From assembly GCF_000242895.2 (NCBI RefSeq), contig NC_021171.1:4436001-4500000 (forward strand): 64,000 bases of DNA, given 5' to 3'. The position numbers and the translations under genes are program-made. This stretch comes from Bacillus sp. 1NLA3E. GTDB taxonomy: Bacteria > Bacillota > Bacilli > Bacillales > Cytobacillaceae. Positions 17,309-26,624 of the stretch are shown piece by piece (position 1 is the stretch's first letter; every line of letters starts with the position of its first letter). A model generated the notes under the pieces. That model searched no databases. It saw only the letters and a program-made list of their open reading frames with translations, and was not told the DNA's origin.

Positions 17309-17851
17309 ATGACAAAATTGAACATTGGTATTATTTTAGGAAGCACTCGTCAAGGACGTGTTAGTCCACAAGTAGGAGAATGGGTAAAGGGAATTGCCGA
17401 CAAGCGAGGCGATGCAAATTACGAAATCGTCGATATCGCTGACTTCAATTTGCCATTTGTATTTACTACTGCTGGTGATGAACCAGGAATTAAAGCATGG
17501 TCAGAAAAACTTTCTAGCCTTGATGGTTTCGTATTTATTGTTCAAGAATATAACCACAGTATTACTGGTGCTTTGAAAAATGCTCTTGATACAGCACGGG
17601 ATGAATGGAACAATAAGGCAGCCGGCATCGTTAGCTACGGTTCAACTGGTGGCGCTCGAGCAGCTGAACATTTGCGTGGAATCTTAGGAGAATTACAAGT
17701 AGCTGATGTACGTGTTCATCCAACCTTGTCATTATTTACTGATTTTGAAAACGGCAGTGCTTTCAAGCCAGCTGATTTGCATCTAAATAATGTTACCGCC
17801 ATGCTTGATCAAGTTATCGCATGGAGCGGAGCTTTGAAAACATTAAGATAA
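17309..17851 (+). CDS. NADPH-dependent FMN reductase / flavodoxin-fold quinone reductase
   Basis: A 180-aa flavodoxin-like protein. The N-terminal IILGSTRQGR loop binds the FMN phosphate, and the VQEYNHSITGALKNALD motif near residue 80 is diagnostic of the NADPH-dependent FMN reductase family (ChrR/YieF/azoreductase-like). ATG 17309 is favoured by GAGGAGG nine bases upstream. The frame is open upstream and could start at a TTG near 17258, adding a MGFLDKLFG-type leader; I consider this less likely. It probably reduces quinones, azo dyes or metals with NAD(P)H in the cytoplasm. It is monocistronic, with a promoter and a terminator. Confidence 0.9.
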   Translation: MTKLNIGIILGSTRQGRVSPQVGEWVKGIADKRGDANYEIVDIADFNLPFVFTTAGDEPGIKAWSEKLSSLDGFVFIVQEYNHSITGALKNALDTARDEWNNKAAGIVSYGSTGGARAAEHLRGILGELQVADVRVHPTLSLFTDFENGSAFKPADLHLNNVTAMLDQVIAWSGALKTLR

Positions 17852-17878
17852 GTTCTAGTTTTTTTAAAAAAATTCTTC

Positions 17879-17911
17879 AATCTGGCTTCCAATTTGGATG
17901 CCAGATTTTTT
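17879..17911 (+). terminator. Intrinsic terminator of the FMN reductase gene
   Basis: AATCTGGC and GCCAGATT pair, continued by TCC/GGA across a T-T mismatch, then a T-run. Confidence 0.88.
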
Positions 17912-18120
17912 ATGCTTACGGGAAAATTTTGCTTTCAATAAACATGCCGAATTTTTCCGTAAAAATGGTGGTAGCGCCTGATGTTCCTGATTTTTATATT
18001 GGGGGAATGGCAGAAAAACCGTGACTATTGTCGTGTTTTGATGTTTTTAGTCGAATTCTTGGGTGAATCTATGTATAATAGATTCTTGTAACAAAAGAAT
18101 CAAGTGGGAGATGGTTAAGT

Positions 18121-18495
18121 ATGATGGAATGGACATTAGCCATTTTATTTGGTGCAGCAGTCGTGCTGCTCATTTTGTCGTTTGTTAAAACGGCACAAGC
18201 ATCAAAAGAAGCTGAAAAACAACTAGATCAGTTTTCCTTTTCTCTTATGGAAGAAGTAACAAAACTGCAAGAGAAAGTTCGAAACCTCGAGCTAGACGCT
18301 GAAATTACAGCCCAAGAAGTCGAGATTTCTACGGACCGACTCCTGACTCGCGAGGCACTCGATTTGCATAGACGCGGGTACTCATTTGAAAGCATTGCCA
18401 CAAAAAAACAGCTGACTACGGATGAGATAGAGAAATTACTTTCACCTTACATCAAACCAAAGGTTGAAAGGACTGAAAAAAACGATGACATCTAA
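18121..18495 (+). CDS. Membrane-anchored coiled-coil protein of unknown function
   Basis: A 124-aa protein. One N-terminal membrane helix (about residues 4-21) is followed by a coiled coil (about 25-75) and a C-terminal helical part with a helix-turn-helix-like pattern (ALDLHRRGYSFESIATKKQL). The layout recalls small Bacillus bitopic proteins of the SwrB type, but I cannot assign it. GGGAG precedes the ATG by about ten bases; a second ATG follows directly. It overlaps the next gene by 11 bases, which suggests coupled translation, and the two form an operon ended by a shared terminator. Confidence 0.65.
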   Translation: MMEWTLAILFGAAVVLLILSFVKTAQASKEAEKQLDQFSFSLMEEVTKLQEKVRNLELDAEITAQEVEISTDRLLTREALDLHRRGYSFESIATKKQLTTDEIEKLLSPYIKPKVERTEKNDDI

Positions 18496-18979
18496 TCCGA
18501 TCCGCACCTTTGCCGCAGGACTTTTGGTTGCGACTAGTATATTTGGTGCCGTATATTTCTCTGGCTCAAATACTAATGAGACAAAAACAACTACAGAAAA
18601 GATATCAGAAAAAGAGATGAAAACCACGTTATCTTCAGCAGGTTATGTCATCCATACAAAAGAAGAATGGAATAAGCAGCTTTCTGCAGTTAAGGATGCT
18701 GAAAAGAAGGCTGCTGAGACTGCCAATAAAGATAATGAACAAAAACCAACAGAGCCCACTGAAAAAGATGTGTATCGCATGATGCTGACCGTTTCAGATG
18801 GTATGACCAGTATTGAGGTTGGTAATGCACTCGTTTCGGGGCACATCATTGAGATTAGTGCATTCGATTTCTCTAAGGTAGTTGAATCAAAGGGCGTAGA
18901 GAATAAGTTACAACTAGGTACGTATGAAGTCCAAAGTGGGATGACCACTGACGAAATTATCGCCAACATCTTTAAATAA
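18485..18979 (+). CDS. Short MltG/YceG-like membrane protein lacking the catalytic domain
   Basis: A 164-aa protein. An N-terminal membrane segment (about residues 8-26) is followed by an Ala/Lys/Glu-rich linker and a C-terminal module (VSDGMTSIEVGNAL ... LQLGTYEVQSGMTTDEIIANIF) that resembles the LysM-like start of MltG/YceG endolytic transglycosylases. The lytic catalytic domain is absent, so it is probably not an enzyme; Bacillus genomes often carry such short versions. ATG 18485 gives the most natural signal anchor; a TTG at 18464 is the alternative. Its start overlaps the upstream gene. It may modulate peptidoglycan processing, but that is inference. Confidence 0.7.
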   Translation: MTSNPIRTFAAGLLVATSIFGAVYFSGSNTNETKTTTEKISEKEMKTTLSSAGYVIHTKEEWNKQLSAVKDAEKKAAETANKDNEQKPTEPTEKDVYRMMLTVSDGMTSIEVGNALVSGHIIEISAFDFSKVVESKGVENKLQLGTYEVQSGMTTDEIIANIFK

Positions 18980-18983
18980 ACAT

Positions 18984-19019
18984 AAAAAAATGCAGTCGCG
19001 ACTACGGCTGCATTTTTTT
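18984..19019. terminator. Bidirectional terminator
   Basis: TGCAG/CTGCA with extended A-run and T-run arms forms a hairpin between the MltG-like gene and the convergent ABC permease gene. Confidence 0.8.
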
Positions 19020-19043
19020 ACCTTTAATCTGGTGGCTGAATAC

Positions 19044-20687
19044 TCAAGAATTTTCCCAAGAAATTTTAAACGCAATTTTCCATACGGAGAAAACCGTAAC
19101 ACCCATCAACAGAAGGTACACTAATAATCCCCACGATACCAAAGTACTAACAAAGTGAAGACCCACGAAGGCTGGAAGGAACAGGATGAGGAGAAAAGTT
19201 TTCCACGTCCCACTTTGTTGCATTCCCTCAAAGGATTCTGAGAAAGGTAATGATTTTTTAAAAAATAAAAAACAAATCACTACATAAAAACAGGCATTAA
19301 AAAAGGCAACAACAAGGTCTGGCATAATTCTCACTCCAAAAATGCCAATAAAAATTAAGCTAAGAAAAAGGTAAAGAGGTAAAAAAAGCTTCATAATAAA
19401 GGCTTTCATCGTTCCACTAAAAATTGGTTTCAAATCTTTGATAGGTGCTACTTTATAAATCCAAGCACCTTTATATGTACCAGAGAATTTCAGCATCATC
19501 ACAACGGTAGGAATGATGATCAAGCTAAAATAAATATTTAAATAAGATTTGCCTGAAGACATATTTTCAAAGGAATCCGTACCAATATTATTCATGATCA
19601 TGATCAAAGGTAGGATTAATGAAAATCCTAATGAAGGATAAACCTTTAGCTTAAAATCACGTTCATGTTTCATCATCAAACTGGCAAAGCGGAAAAAGGT
19701 TCGCTCCTCTTTCGTAGTGCATAATCTATTTAACAGCCATTCTCCTAGTCTTTTCCGCTTTTCGACCTTCCCTTTGCCATGTGTGGCCAACTTGACTAGA
19801 TTTCTTTCAAATGATGGGATTAATCTTAGGTAGATCGCAAACGAAATCAGTGGAACCACAATCCCACAAAATGATAATAACGCATAAAAATTGCTGAAGT
19901 GCCCGTTCATCACAAGATCAACGCTAGCCCCATACCACATTGGAAAAATAAATACTTGCCACCATTTCGGTTCCAAAACAATATTTAGGTCTACTAACTG
20001 AAAGGATCGCACCAGCAACTGGTAACCGATCATCATCGCAAATGATAGGCCAATTTGTACATAATTAATAAGGTCCTTCAGCTTTTCACCATCAAAGTAT
20101 TTTAAAATAAACATATAAAGTAAAGCGGTAAAAACAAGCACAAATAAATTAATCATGATAACAGAAACAGCAGAAATAAGGAAAAATAGAATGCCGTTTT
20201 TGACCAGTCCAACGATTAATGGAATTCCAATTATTGAAATTGACAGGAAAAATAAATAAATCGAAACATGAATCATTTTCGCTGTACTAATCGTTTTTTT
20301 ATCTATCGGTTTTGGATGAAGAATATTTCGATCACGAATATCAAGTAACACAGAAGAAAAGTCTGAAATCATCGATGTCAACTCCAGAAACATTAGAATT
20401 CCAAAAACAAGGCTCATTTGAAAGAAGTAATTGTCCCCCATTATAATGAGTGGAATGGTGAATAAGCCAAAAAATACGAAAATCCAAAGTGATTTTAGAT
20501 ATTGATTTCCGCTTGTCCCATCTTTTCTCTTTTTCTTTGCTTGCTGACTAAAAATGGTCGGTACCCGTCGTTGATCCATTAGCAGCTTAATCTGTAAGAT
20601 TTTCCTCATCAATATGTAATCAACACCAAAACGCTCAAAAACAACTTTAAACCGATCTAACAGTTTCAGTGTGGTGAAGTCCTTCAT
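19044..20687 (-). CDS. ABC-2-type exporter permease
   Basis: A large polytopic protein (about 547 aa) with around twelve hydrophobic segments in two clusters, separated by charged cytoplasmic stretches (QQAKKKRKDG near 50; KGKVEKRKRLGEW near 300). It has no ATPase motifs. The gene starts at the stop codon of the upstream ATPase gene (GTGATG overlap), with GAGGTG as ribosome site, so the two form an ABC exporter. ABC-2 permeases of this size in Bacillus export peptides, lantibiotics or other drugs, or serve envelope stress. The substrate is unknown. It ends at a shared terminator. Confidence 0.8.
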   Translation of the reverse strand: MKDFTTLKLLDRFKVVFERFGVDYILMRKILQIKLLMDQRRVPTIFSQQAKKKRKDGTSGNQYLKSLWIFVFFGLFTIPLIIMGDNYFFQMSLVFGILMFLELTSMISDFSSVLLDIRDRNILHPKPIDKKTISTAKMIHVSIYLFFLSISIIGIPLIVGLVKNGILFFLISAVSVIMINLFVLVFTALLYMFILKYFDGEKLKDLINYVQIGLSFAMMIGYQLLVRSFQLVDLNIVLEPKWWQVFIFPMWYGASVDLVMNGHFSNFYALLSFCGIVVPLISFAIYLRLIPSFERNLVKLATHGKGKVEKRKRLGEWLLNRLCTTKEERTFFRFASLMMKHERDFKLKVYPSLGFSLILPLIMIMNNIGTDSFENMSSGKSYLNIYFSLIIIPTVVMMLKFSGTYKGAWIYKVAPIKDLKPIFSGTMKAFIMKLFLPLYLFLSLIFIGIFGVRIMPDLVVAFFNACFYVVICFLFFKKSLPFSESFEGMQQSGTWKTFLLILFLPAFVGLHFVSTLVSWGLLVYLLLMGVTVFSVWKIAFKISWENS

Positions 20688-20689
20688 CA

Positions 20690-21472
20690 CTACACCTCTT
20701 CCACTACTGAAACAAATTGTTTACCTATATCTTTATGCTCACTAAACCCCGTCAATTGGTTAAAAATCGCCTCCAAGGAGCCTTGGTGATTCTGTAATTT
20801 TAACTCAGAAAAAGTACCGTCAGCAGCAATTTTTCCATCATTAAGCAAAATGATCCGGCTGCTTATTTTTTCAACCACATCCATAATATGTGAGGAATAG
20901 AAGATCGTCTTCCCATTTGCAGCTAACGTCGCTAAGATTTCTTTGAAAATCATCACGCTGTTGGCATCCAAGCCATTGATCGGCTCATCGAAAAATAACA
21001 ACTCGGGATTATGTAATAAACTAGAAATGATTAACAGCTTCTGGCGCATCCCCTTCGAGTACGAGGCAATCCTTGAATGATACACATCGCCAATTCCAAA
21101 CAATTCCATGAGCCGTTTCGCTTTGTAATCAACAAGATCAAACCTCAATCCGTACAATTCGCCGATAAACGTTAAATACTCGTGTGCAGTCAGATTATCA
21201 TAAACCTCTGCCATCTCAGGAACATAACCAATCTTCCTCTTGTACTCGATATCTCCAGTGGAAATGTCCTTCCCAAATATTTTCACTTCACCAGAATATC
21301 CTTCTTCAATCCCCAGCATGATCTTTACAGTCGTACTTTTCCCAGCTCCATTCGGGCCGATATAACCAATAATTTGCCCGCGGTCCACCTGAAACGAAAC
21401 TCCATTAAGGACATCTTTATTACCATAACTTTTCTTTAAATCTTTGATTGTTAAAATTTCTTCCCCACTCAT
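20690..21472 (-). CDS. ABC exporter ATP-binding protein
   Basis: About 260 aa. Walker A GPNGAGKST (about 40-48), a signature region with YSKGMRQK, Walker B LLFFDEPINGLD and the switch His in SSHIMD give the CcmA/NatA-type ATPase of ABC-2 exporters. ATG 21472 is chosen because GGTGGAG is nine bases upstream; longer in-frame starts lack a site. It is coupled to the downstream permease. The C-terminal extension after the core (GFSEHKDIGKQFVSVVEE) is typical of such export ATPases. The upstream region (21473-21766) has no clear regulator site. Confidence 0.88.
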   Translation of the reverse strand: MSGEEILTIKDLKKSYGNKDVLNGVSFQVDRGQIIGYIGPNGAGKSTTVKIMLGIEEGYSGEVKIFGKDISTGDIEYKRKIGYVPEMAEVYDNLTAHEYLTFIGELYGLRFDLVDYKAKRLMELFGIGDVYHSRIASYSKGMRQKLLIISSLLHNPELLFFDEPINGLDANSVMIFKEILATLAANGKTIFYSSHIMDVVEKISSRIILLNDGKIAADGTFSELKLQNHQGSLEAIFNQLTGFSEHKDIGKQFVSVVEEV

Positions 21473-21766
21473 CAGCTTCATCTCCACCAATAGCATTAAT
21501 ATATTCATAGTTTAGCATTAAACTGATCGCGCTTCATCCATTATTTGTTAATTGCATATAAGACGGTGGCAATGATTTCACAAAAGTTGACAGTTACTAT
21601 CATTTGGTGTTTAATATCATTTTACAGTCTGTTTCATAATAGCATTTCACACATCTCAGATAAGATATCACCATATAATTATTCTATTGAGGATTTTCTA
21701 GAAGGTGGATGCTGAAGCGGAATAATGCGGTAACAGTGGTCACACCCAAAATAGGTGAATTGGGAG

Positions 21767-22375
21767 ATGAACAAATTGAATTCAGGTTGTCCACAACAAA
21801 TGAGTTTACGAGAGCGAAAAAAGGCCAAAACGAGAGCTGCTATCCAGCAGCATGCCTTGCGATTATTTCAGGAGCACGGATACAGTGCCACGAGTGTGGA
21901 ACAGATTACGGATGCGGCAGAAATCTCACCGAGCACCTTTTTCCGTTATTTTCCAACTAAAGAGGATGTTGTTCTTAACGATGAGTTTGACGCGCGTTTC
22001 ATTGAAGCGTTTAATGCTGAGCCCGCTGATATCAGCCCGATCAAGGCCATGCGCCACTCGATAAAAATCGTTTATGCCAATATGTCACCTGCTGAAAGAA
22101 TTTCGGAACAGGAGCGATCAAAACTGATATTCACTGTTCCAGAGCTGCGTTCTGCCTATATGAGCAACCTAACTGATCTGTTGCGAATGATTAGTGATGT
22201 GGTCGCAAAACGAGTTAATCGTGATCCGAACACATTAGCGGTTCGAACGTTTGCAGGGGCTTTGATGGGAGTTGCCCTTTCGGTTATTTTTACCCAAACA
22301 GAAAACCCAGATCTGGATACCTTCACCTTAATGGATGAAGCCTTCAGCTACTTGGAGGACGGACTCCCGCTGTGA
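21767..22375 (+). CDS. TetR-family regulator beside a multidrug transporter
   Basis: A 202-aa protein. The N-terminal helix-turn-helix (RAAIQQHALRLFQEHGYSAT ... FFRYFPTKEDV, about residues 17-60) is a standard TetR DNA-binding domain; the rest is a helical ligand-binding domain of the type found in AcrR-like proteins. The ATG at 21767 has AGGTGA eight bases upstream. The stop lies 52 bases before the MFS gene on the same strand, so it probably controls itself and the transporter, released by a transported drug. No palindromic operator was obvious in the upstream region. Confidence 0.85.
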   Translation: MNKLNSGCPQQMSLRERKKAKTRAAIQQHALRLFQEHGYSATSVEQITDAAEISPSTFFRYFPTKEDVVLNDEFDARFIEAFNAEPADISPIKAMRHSIKIVYANMSPAERISEQERSKLIFTVPELRSAYMSNLTDLLRMISDVVAKRVNRDPNTLAVRTFAGALMGVALSVIFTQTENPDLDTFTLMDEAFSYLEDGLPL

Positions 22376-22427
22376 GGTTTTCTATCCATCAATGAAATGA
22401 TGACTAAGAATGAATGGAGATGTACGA

Positions 22428-23891
22428 ATGTCAAATAAAGAACTTAATGAAATACCTTTTTCCTTAAAAGCAATTATTGGTCCGTTAATGGCCGTCATTG
22501 TCGGAATGATTATGGTTATTCTTGACAGTACGATTATGAATGTAGCATTACCTGGATTGATCAAGGATTTTGGTAGTACGGTTTCGACTATGCAATGGGC
22601 AATAACAGGATATACGCTTGCCCTATCTGCAGTTATTCCGTTAGCTGGATGGATGACGGATCGCTTTGGTGCGAAAAGAATTTTCCTGACTACAATTATA
22701 TTATTTACACTTGGATCGCTGTTATGTTCCATTGCCCAATCACCGGTTCAATTAATTACTTTCCGAGTTATCCAAGGACTTGGTGGCGGTATGGTTGCTC
22801 CGATTGGGATGGCAATCGTCTTCCGTATTGCTCCTCCAGGGAAGGTTGGCTCTATAATGGGAATGTTAGGCATTCCGATGCTTCTAGCCCCGGCGCTTGG
22901 TCCAGTAATATCTGGTTATTTGATTGAATACGTTTCATGGCATTGGATTTTCCTTATTAATTTACCGATTGGGATCCTTGCTGTTTTCATTGGAATGCGC
23001 TTCTTGCCAAAATTCGATCGAAAAACTGTGCCGTCCCTTGATATTTTGGGAATCATCCTCGCTCCAATTGCATTTTCTATGCTTGCTTTCGGAATCAGTG
23101 AGGGAGGAAAAAGCTGGTCATCCACTGAAACGTTGACTGGGCTTATTGTTGGGGGCGTAGCACTACTGTTATTTATTATTGTAGAGCTTCGTCAAAAACA
23201 ACCGCTGTTAGAACTGAAAGTATTCGGCTCTGGAGATTTTACGCGTGGTATCTTGATTGCGTGGATTTCTCAAATTGCTTTATTTGGTGCTATTCTACTT
23301 GTACCGTTGTACTTACAGACCGTCAAAGGATATGGTTCATTCCATACAGGATTATTGCTGTTACCACAAGCCTTGGCATCTGCGGTTATGATGCCTATTG
23401 GCGGACGACTGTTTGATAAATTAGGGGCTCGACCTATGGCGATTGGTGGATTGACTATTATTACCAGTGCATTATATATGCTTTCACAAATTACACCGAC
23501 TACAAGCAATGGATATGTGATGACTGCACTAGCGATGATGGGTGGAGGAATGGGCTTTTCGATGATGTCGATCAATACTCATGTTCTACAAGCGGCACCA
23601 CGTAATTTAGTGAGTCGTGTCACCCCACTTACGACGGCTGCCCAACAAGTAATGGTTTCGTTTGCTGTGGCAGGTATGACTGGGTTCCTTACTTCTAGAA
23701 TTGAAGACCAAATGCCTACGGCGACGAGTCCCATTAATGCAATGGTAGCTGGCTATGGTGACACATTCCTACTTGCTGCTGGTATTGCTGCATTTGGGGC
23801 GATATTAAGTTTAATTTTAAGAAGACCAAAAACAGAACCTGAGGATTTGGGTAAAAAAAGCACAACAAATCCAGCTATGGTGACACATTAA
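22428..23891 (+). CDS. DHA2-family MFS multidrug efflux protein (EmrB/QacA type)
   Basis: A 487-aa polytopic protein with about 14 membrane segments. The motif LDSTIMNVALP in the first helix (about 30-40), the GWMTDRFGAKR loop between helices 2 and 3 (motif A), and RVIQGLGGGM (motif B) are diagnostic of drug:proton antiporters of the DHA2 class (LmrB, EmrB, QacA). ATG 22428 is preceded by GGAG. It follows a TetR gene on the same strand with a short gap and ends at a strong terminator. Likely role: proton-driven export of toxic compounds; substrate unknown. Confidence 0.93.
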   Translation: MSNKELNEIPFSLKAIIGPLMAVIVGMIMVILDSTIMNVALPGLIKDFGSTVSTMQWAITGYTLALSAVIPLAGWMTDRFGAKRIFLTTIILFTLGSLLCSIAQSPVQLITFRVIQGLGGGMVAPIGMAIVFRIAPPGKVGSIMGMLGIPMLLAPALGPVISGYLIEYVSWHWIFLINLPIGILAVFIGMRFLPKFDRKTVPSLDILGIILAPIAFSMLAFGISEGGKSWSSTETLTGLIVGGVALLLFIIVELRQKQPLLELKVFGSGDFTRGILIAWISQIALFGAILLVPLYLQTVKGYGSFHTGLLLLPQALASAVMMPIGGRLFDKLGARPMAIGGLTIITSALYMLSQITPTTSNGYVMTALAMMGGGMGFSMMSINTHVLQAAPRNLVSRVTPLTTAAQQVMVSFAVAGMTGFLTSRIEDQMPTATSPINAMVAGYGDTFLLAAGIAAFGAILSLILRRPKTEPEDLGKKSTTNPAMVTH

Positions 23892-23967
23892 TTAGGTTTT
23901 AAAAAAAGAAGAAGCAAAGTTTCCTAACTGATTCCGTTGTCGAGTACAAAACAGTAAATAATAAACC

Positions 23968-24009
23968 AAATAGCAGTCCAATTTATATGAATTGGACTGC
24001 TATTTTTGT
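23968..24009 (+). terminator. Strong intrinsic terminator of the TetR-MFS operon
   Basis: A 16-bp stem (AAATAGCAGTCCAATT with its complement), short AT loop, then T residues. Confidence 0.9.
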
Positions 24010-24031
24010 TGATTTGACGGGGTTCAAGGGT

Positions 24032-24220
24032 AAAAAAAAGGAGCAACTGGTCACTGAACCAGTGAAGTAGTAACCGTTAAGTGAAAAAAAGGAGCAAACG
24101 GTCACTGAACCAGTGAAGTAGTGACCGTAGAGAATGAAAAAAGGAGCAAACGGTCACTGAACCAGTAAAGTAGTAACCTTAGAGAGTGAAAAAAGGAGCA
24201 AACGGTCACTGACCAGTCTC
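24032..24220 (+). repeat. 51-52-bp tandem repeat array (4 copies)
   Basis: The landmark GGAGCAA (A/C) recurs at about 24040, 24091, 24143 and 24195. Each unit starts with an A-run plus GGAGCAA and holds an internal inverted repeat GGTCACT...AGTGACC (AGTAACC in some copies). The last copy is truncated. No open frame with coding character covers it. Confidence 0.88.
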
Positions 24221-24297
24221 ATCCTTAACATTTTAGAATAATCTGGTTAAAAATCACACATTCTATGTTTAAACAGTATTGGTATAGGGAGATGACC

Positions 24298-25302
24298 ATG
24301 AAAGAACATAATATACAACTTACCACTCCTGAGATTGCAGCCTTGTGGACCACCTATATCCAAAATAGTGCAACCATTTGCTTTTATATCCACTTTCTTC
24401 ATCATCTTCAAGACTTAGAAATAAAACCAATTGTAGAAGAAGCTTTGCATTTGAATAGAGCGTACATAAAGCAAATTGAAACAATCTTTATTGAGGATGA
24501 TTTTCCTATTCCAAAAGGTTTTTCCGATAAAGATATTGATCTAACTGCTCCTCCACTCTATACAGATTTATTTGATTTAAGTTTTGTTTATCGTGTCGGT
24601 CAAATGAGCGTTCCTAATTACAGTACAATCCTCACAAAAGTAGCTAGGAGCGATGTCTTCCAATTTTTCGAAGATAGTTTGAAATCATCAACAGAGTTGT
24701 ATAAAAGATCGTTAAATTTAATGCTTTCTAAAGGAGTCTATGATAGACCTCCTAAGATTCCCTATCCGAACAAAGTAGAATATATGAAAAAACAGCAATC
24801 TCTTTTAAGTATATGGTTTGGTGATAAAAGACCATTAAATACTGCAGAGTTAAGTGAAATCTTTTATACAATTGAAAGAAATTATATAGGCGTACTTCTT
24901 TTAATGGGTTTGATTCAAGTGATGAGGGACGAGGAAATAAAACAATACCTCATCAAAGGGAAAAAATTATCCGAAAAACAGATCGACATTTTTAATAAGA
25001 TTTTAAGAGACGAAGAACACCTGGGAAACATTCCTGTAAGTTTAGAAGTTACAAATTCAACGACTTCACCATTTTCCAATCGGCTCATTCTGTTTTTGAT
25101 TACTTCGACTTCAGGAACAGGGATTTATTTGCTTGCTTATGCGATGTCTAATTCCATGAGAAAAGATCTAGTTGCTCATTATTCGTTATTAATACCAGAA
25201 ATTATGAAATATGGCGGCGAAGGGTTAGAAATCATGATTAAGCGAGGTTGGATGGAACAACCACCGCAGCAAACGGACAGACATGATTTATATAATGCAT
25301 AG
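24298..25302 (+). CDS. DUF3231-family protein
   Basis: A 334-aa protein with two similar helical halves (about residues 10-165 and 175-330), each with a LWTTYI/AELSEIF start and a long four-helix-like pattern. This duplication is typical of DUF3231, a family common in spore formers and related in fold to CotF/ferritin-like coat proteins. ATG 24298 has AGGGAG six bases upstream; an earlier start would include the ribosome site. No signal peptide is evident. It is a single gene, convergent with the DUF4015 gene. A spore or stress function is likely but not shown by sequence alone. Confidence 0.8.
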   Translation: MKEHNIQLTTPEIAALWTTYIQNSATICFYIHFLHHLQDLEIKPIVEEALHLNRAYIKQIETIFIEDDFPIPKGFSDKDIDLTAPPLYTDLFDLSFVYRVGQMSVPNYSTILTKVARSDVFQFFEDSLKSSTELYKRSLNLMLSKGVYDRPPKIPYPNKVEYMKKQQSLLSIWFGDKRPLNTAELSEIFYTIERNYIGVLLLMGLIQVMRDEEIKQYLIKGKKLSEKQIDIFNKILRDEEHLGNIPVSLEVTNSTTSPFSNRLILFLITSTSGTGIYLLAYAMSNSMRKDLVAHYSLLIPEIMKYGGEGLEIMIKRGWMEQPPQQTDRHDLYNA

Positions 25303-25384
25303 GCTGTCACTTGTGACACCCGAATGATTGTCGCATCTCAAAGTAAGATACCCTCTCACTTTAATGAAAGGGAATCCAATCATT

Positions 25385-26464
25385 CTAAAATGGTGTGTAA
25401 TCGACGTTAGGTGTATAGATGTTTTTGCTATTCCAAAGTAAAAATTCGTTAATTCCCTGTGAATGTAGGGCGCGAATTTGATCTTCCACTTCTTTTTTAC
25501 CATAGACTTTATAGTTCCCCTTACCAAGCCAAGTGGCAGTGAAATCCTGCAACCATGGGCGTGAGATAGGGGGATTTTTAATTTGTTTTAAACGATTATT
25601 TTCGACTTTAGCATATTCTCCAACTAGTCGAAACGGTTCAAAATCGGGTTTTTGAATCCCGAATATAGAAGCCCAATGGCTTGGATAAATCATAGCCGAG
25701 ATCACATCCACGTTTTTAGCGATATTGGAAAAGTTCTGCCCAATTCCTGGTGCTTCAGAAATAACTGTAGTATATCCAAATGTATCGACAGACATCTTAA
25801 CCTTGTAAGGTTTTAATTTTGAATTAGCATATTTTACGAATTGAGTGATCGCCGTAACTCTATTAGTTCCTTCATTTGACCCATGAAAACTTCCTTTAGA
25901 GTAGGTTAGCCCACTTTCAAATGTCTCGAATTTTTCTGGGAATCTTACATAATCGAATTGGATTTCTTTAAAGCCTAATTTGGCCGCTTCAATGGCGATA
26001 CCGACATTATATTCCCAAACCTCCTCCAGAAAAGGATTTGCGAACGAATCACCGCGACTGTTTTTCCATATACCTTGAGCCGTCTTAAAGGACCAGCTGG
26101 GATTTATCTTTGGTAGGACACTATCTTTAAAAACAACGATCCGCGCAATGGGATAAATATTATTTTTTTCTAAGGTTTTCATTAGTTCTCGTGGGTTCGT
26201 AATGAATGAGCGGCTGGCAGAATAATACCTCGAGCTTTTCTCAGGGGTAAAAGTTAAATGGCCAAAATCGTCTTTTATATCAATTACCATCGAATTTAAT
26301 TCTGTGTTGTTAACGAGCTCAAGAAACTTTGCAAACTTCGGCTCTTGGGTATTCACGGCCTGAACATAGATTCCTCTTACCGGTTGCGGTATTTGACTTG
26401 CTGAAACCTTGTCATAGGATAAAATTGAGACAAAAACTACTATTAAAATCAAAACCTTCCGCAC
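25385..26464 (-). CDS. Secreted DUF4015 putative glycoside hydrolase
   Basis: A 359-aa protein with a signal peptide (VRKVLILIVVFVSIL, cut after VSAS) and a TIM-barrel domain starting RGIYVQA. Conserved acidic stretches include MVIDIKDD (about 80), IQFDYVRFPE (about 195) and MIYPSHW. This is the DUF4015 family, grouped with alpha-amylase-like hydrolases and thought to act on polysaccharide outside the cell. I choose GTG 26464 because TTTGGAG is nine bases upstream and the signal peptide follows at once; a longer frame upstream would bury it. Substrate unknown. No operon partner. Confidence 0.8.
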   Translation of the reverse strand: MRKVLILIVVFVSILSYDKVSASQIPQPVRGIYVQAVNTQEPKFAKFLELVNNTELNSMVIDIKDDFGHLTFTPEKSSRYYSASRSFITNPRELMKTLEKNNIYPIARIVVFKDSVLPKINPSWSFKTAQGIWKNSRGDSFANPFLEEVWEYNVGIAIEAAKLGFKEIQFDYVRFPEKFETFESGLTYSKGSFHGSNEGTNRVTAITQFVKYANSKLKPYKVKMSVDTFGYTTVISEAPGIGQNFSNIAKNVDVISAMIYPSHWASIFGIQKPDFEPFRLVGEYAKVENNRLKQIKNPPISRPWLQDFTATWLGKGNYKVYGKKEVEDQIRALHSQGINEFLLWNSKNIYTPNVDYTPF

Positions 26465-26624
26465 ATGATCACGCTCCAAAGGTATCTTTTTACCTTTATC
26501 GTGCGCAAAAATAGCCATATAAATTCCTAGTCTCATTTGAAATCCTTTTTCCCTAAGGCACTTTACTAAAAGATTGTTGTTTTTTTAATAGGTTTGTGTG
26601 GAGAGGAAACCGTTGATAAAGAAG

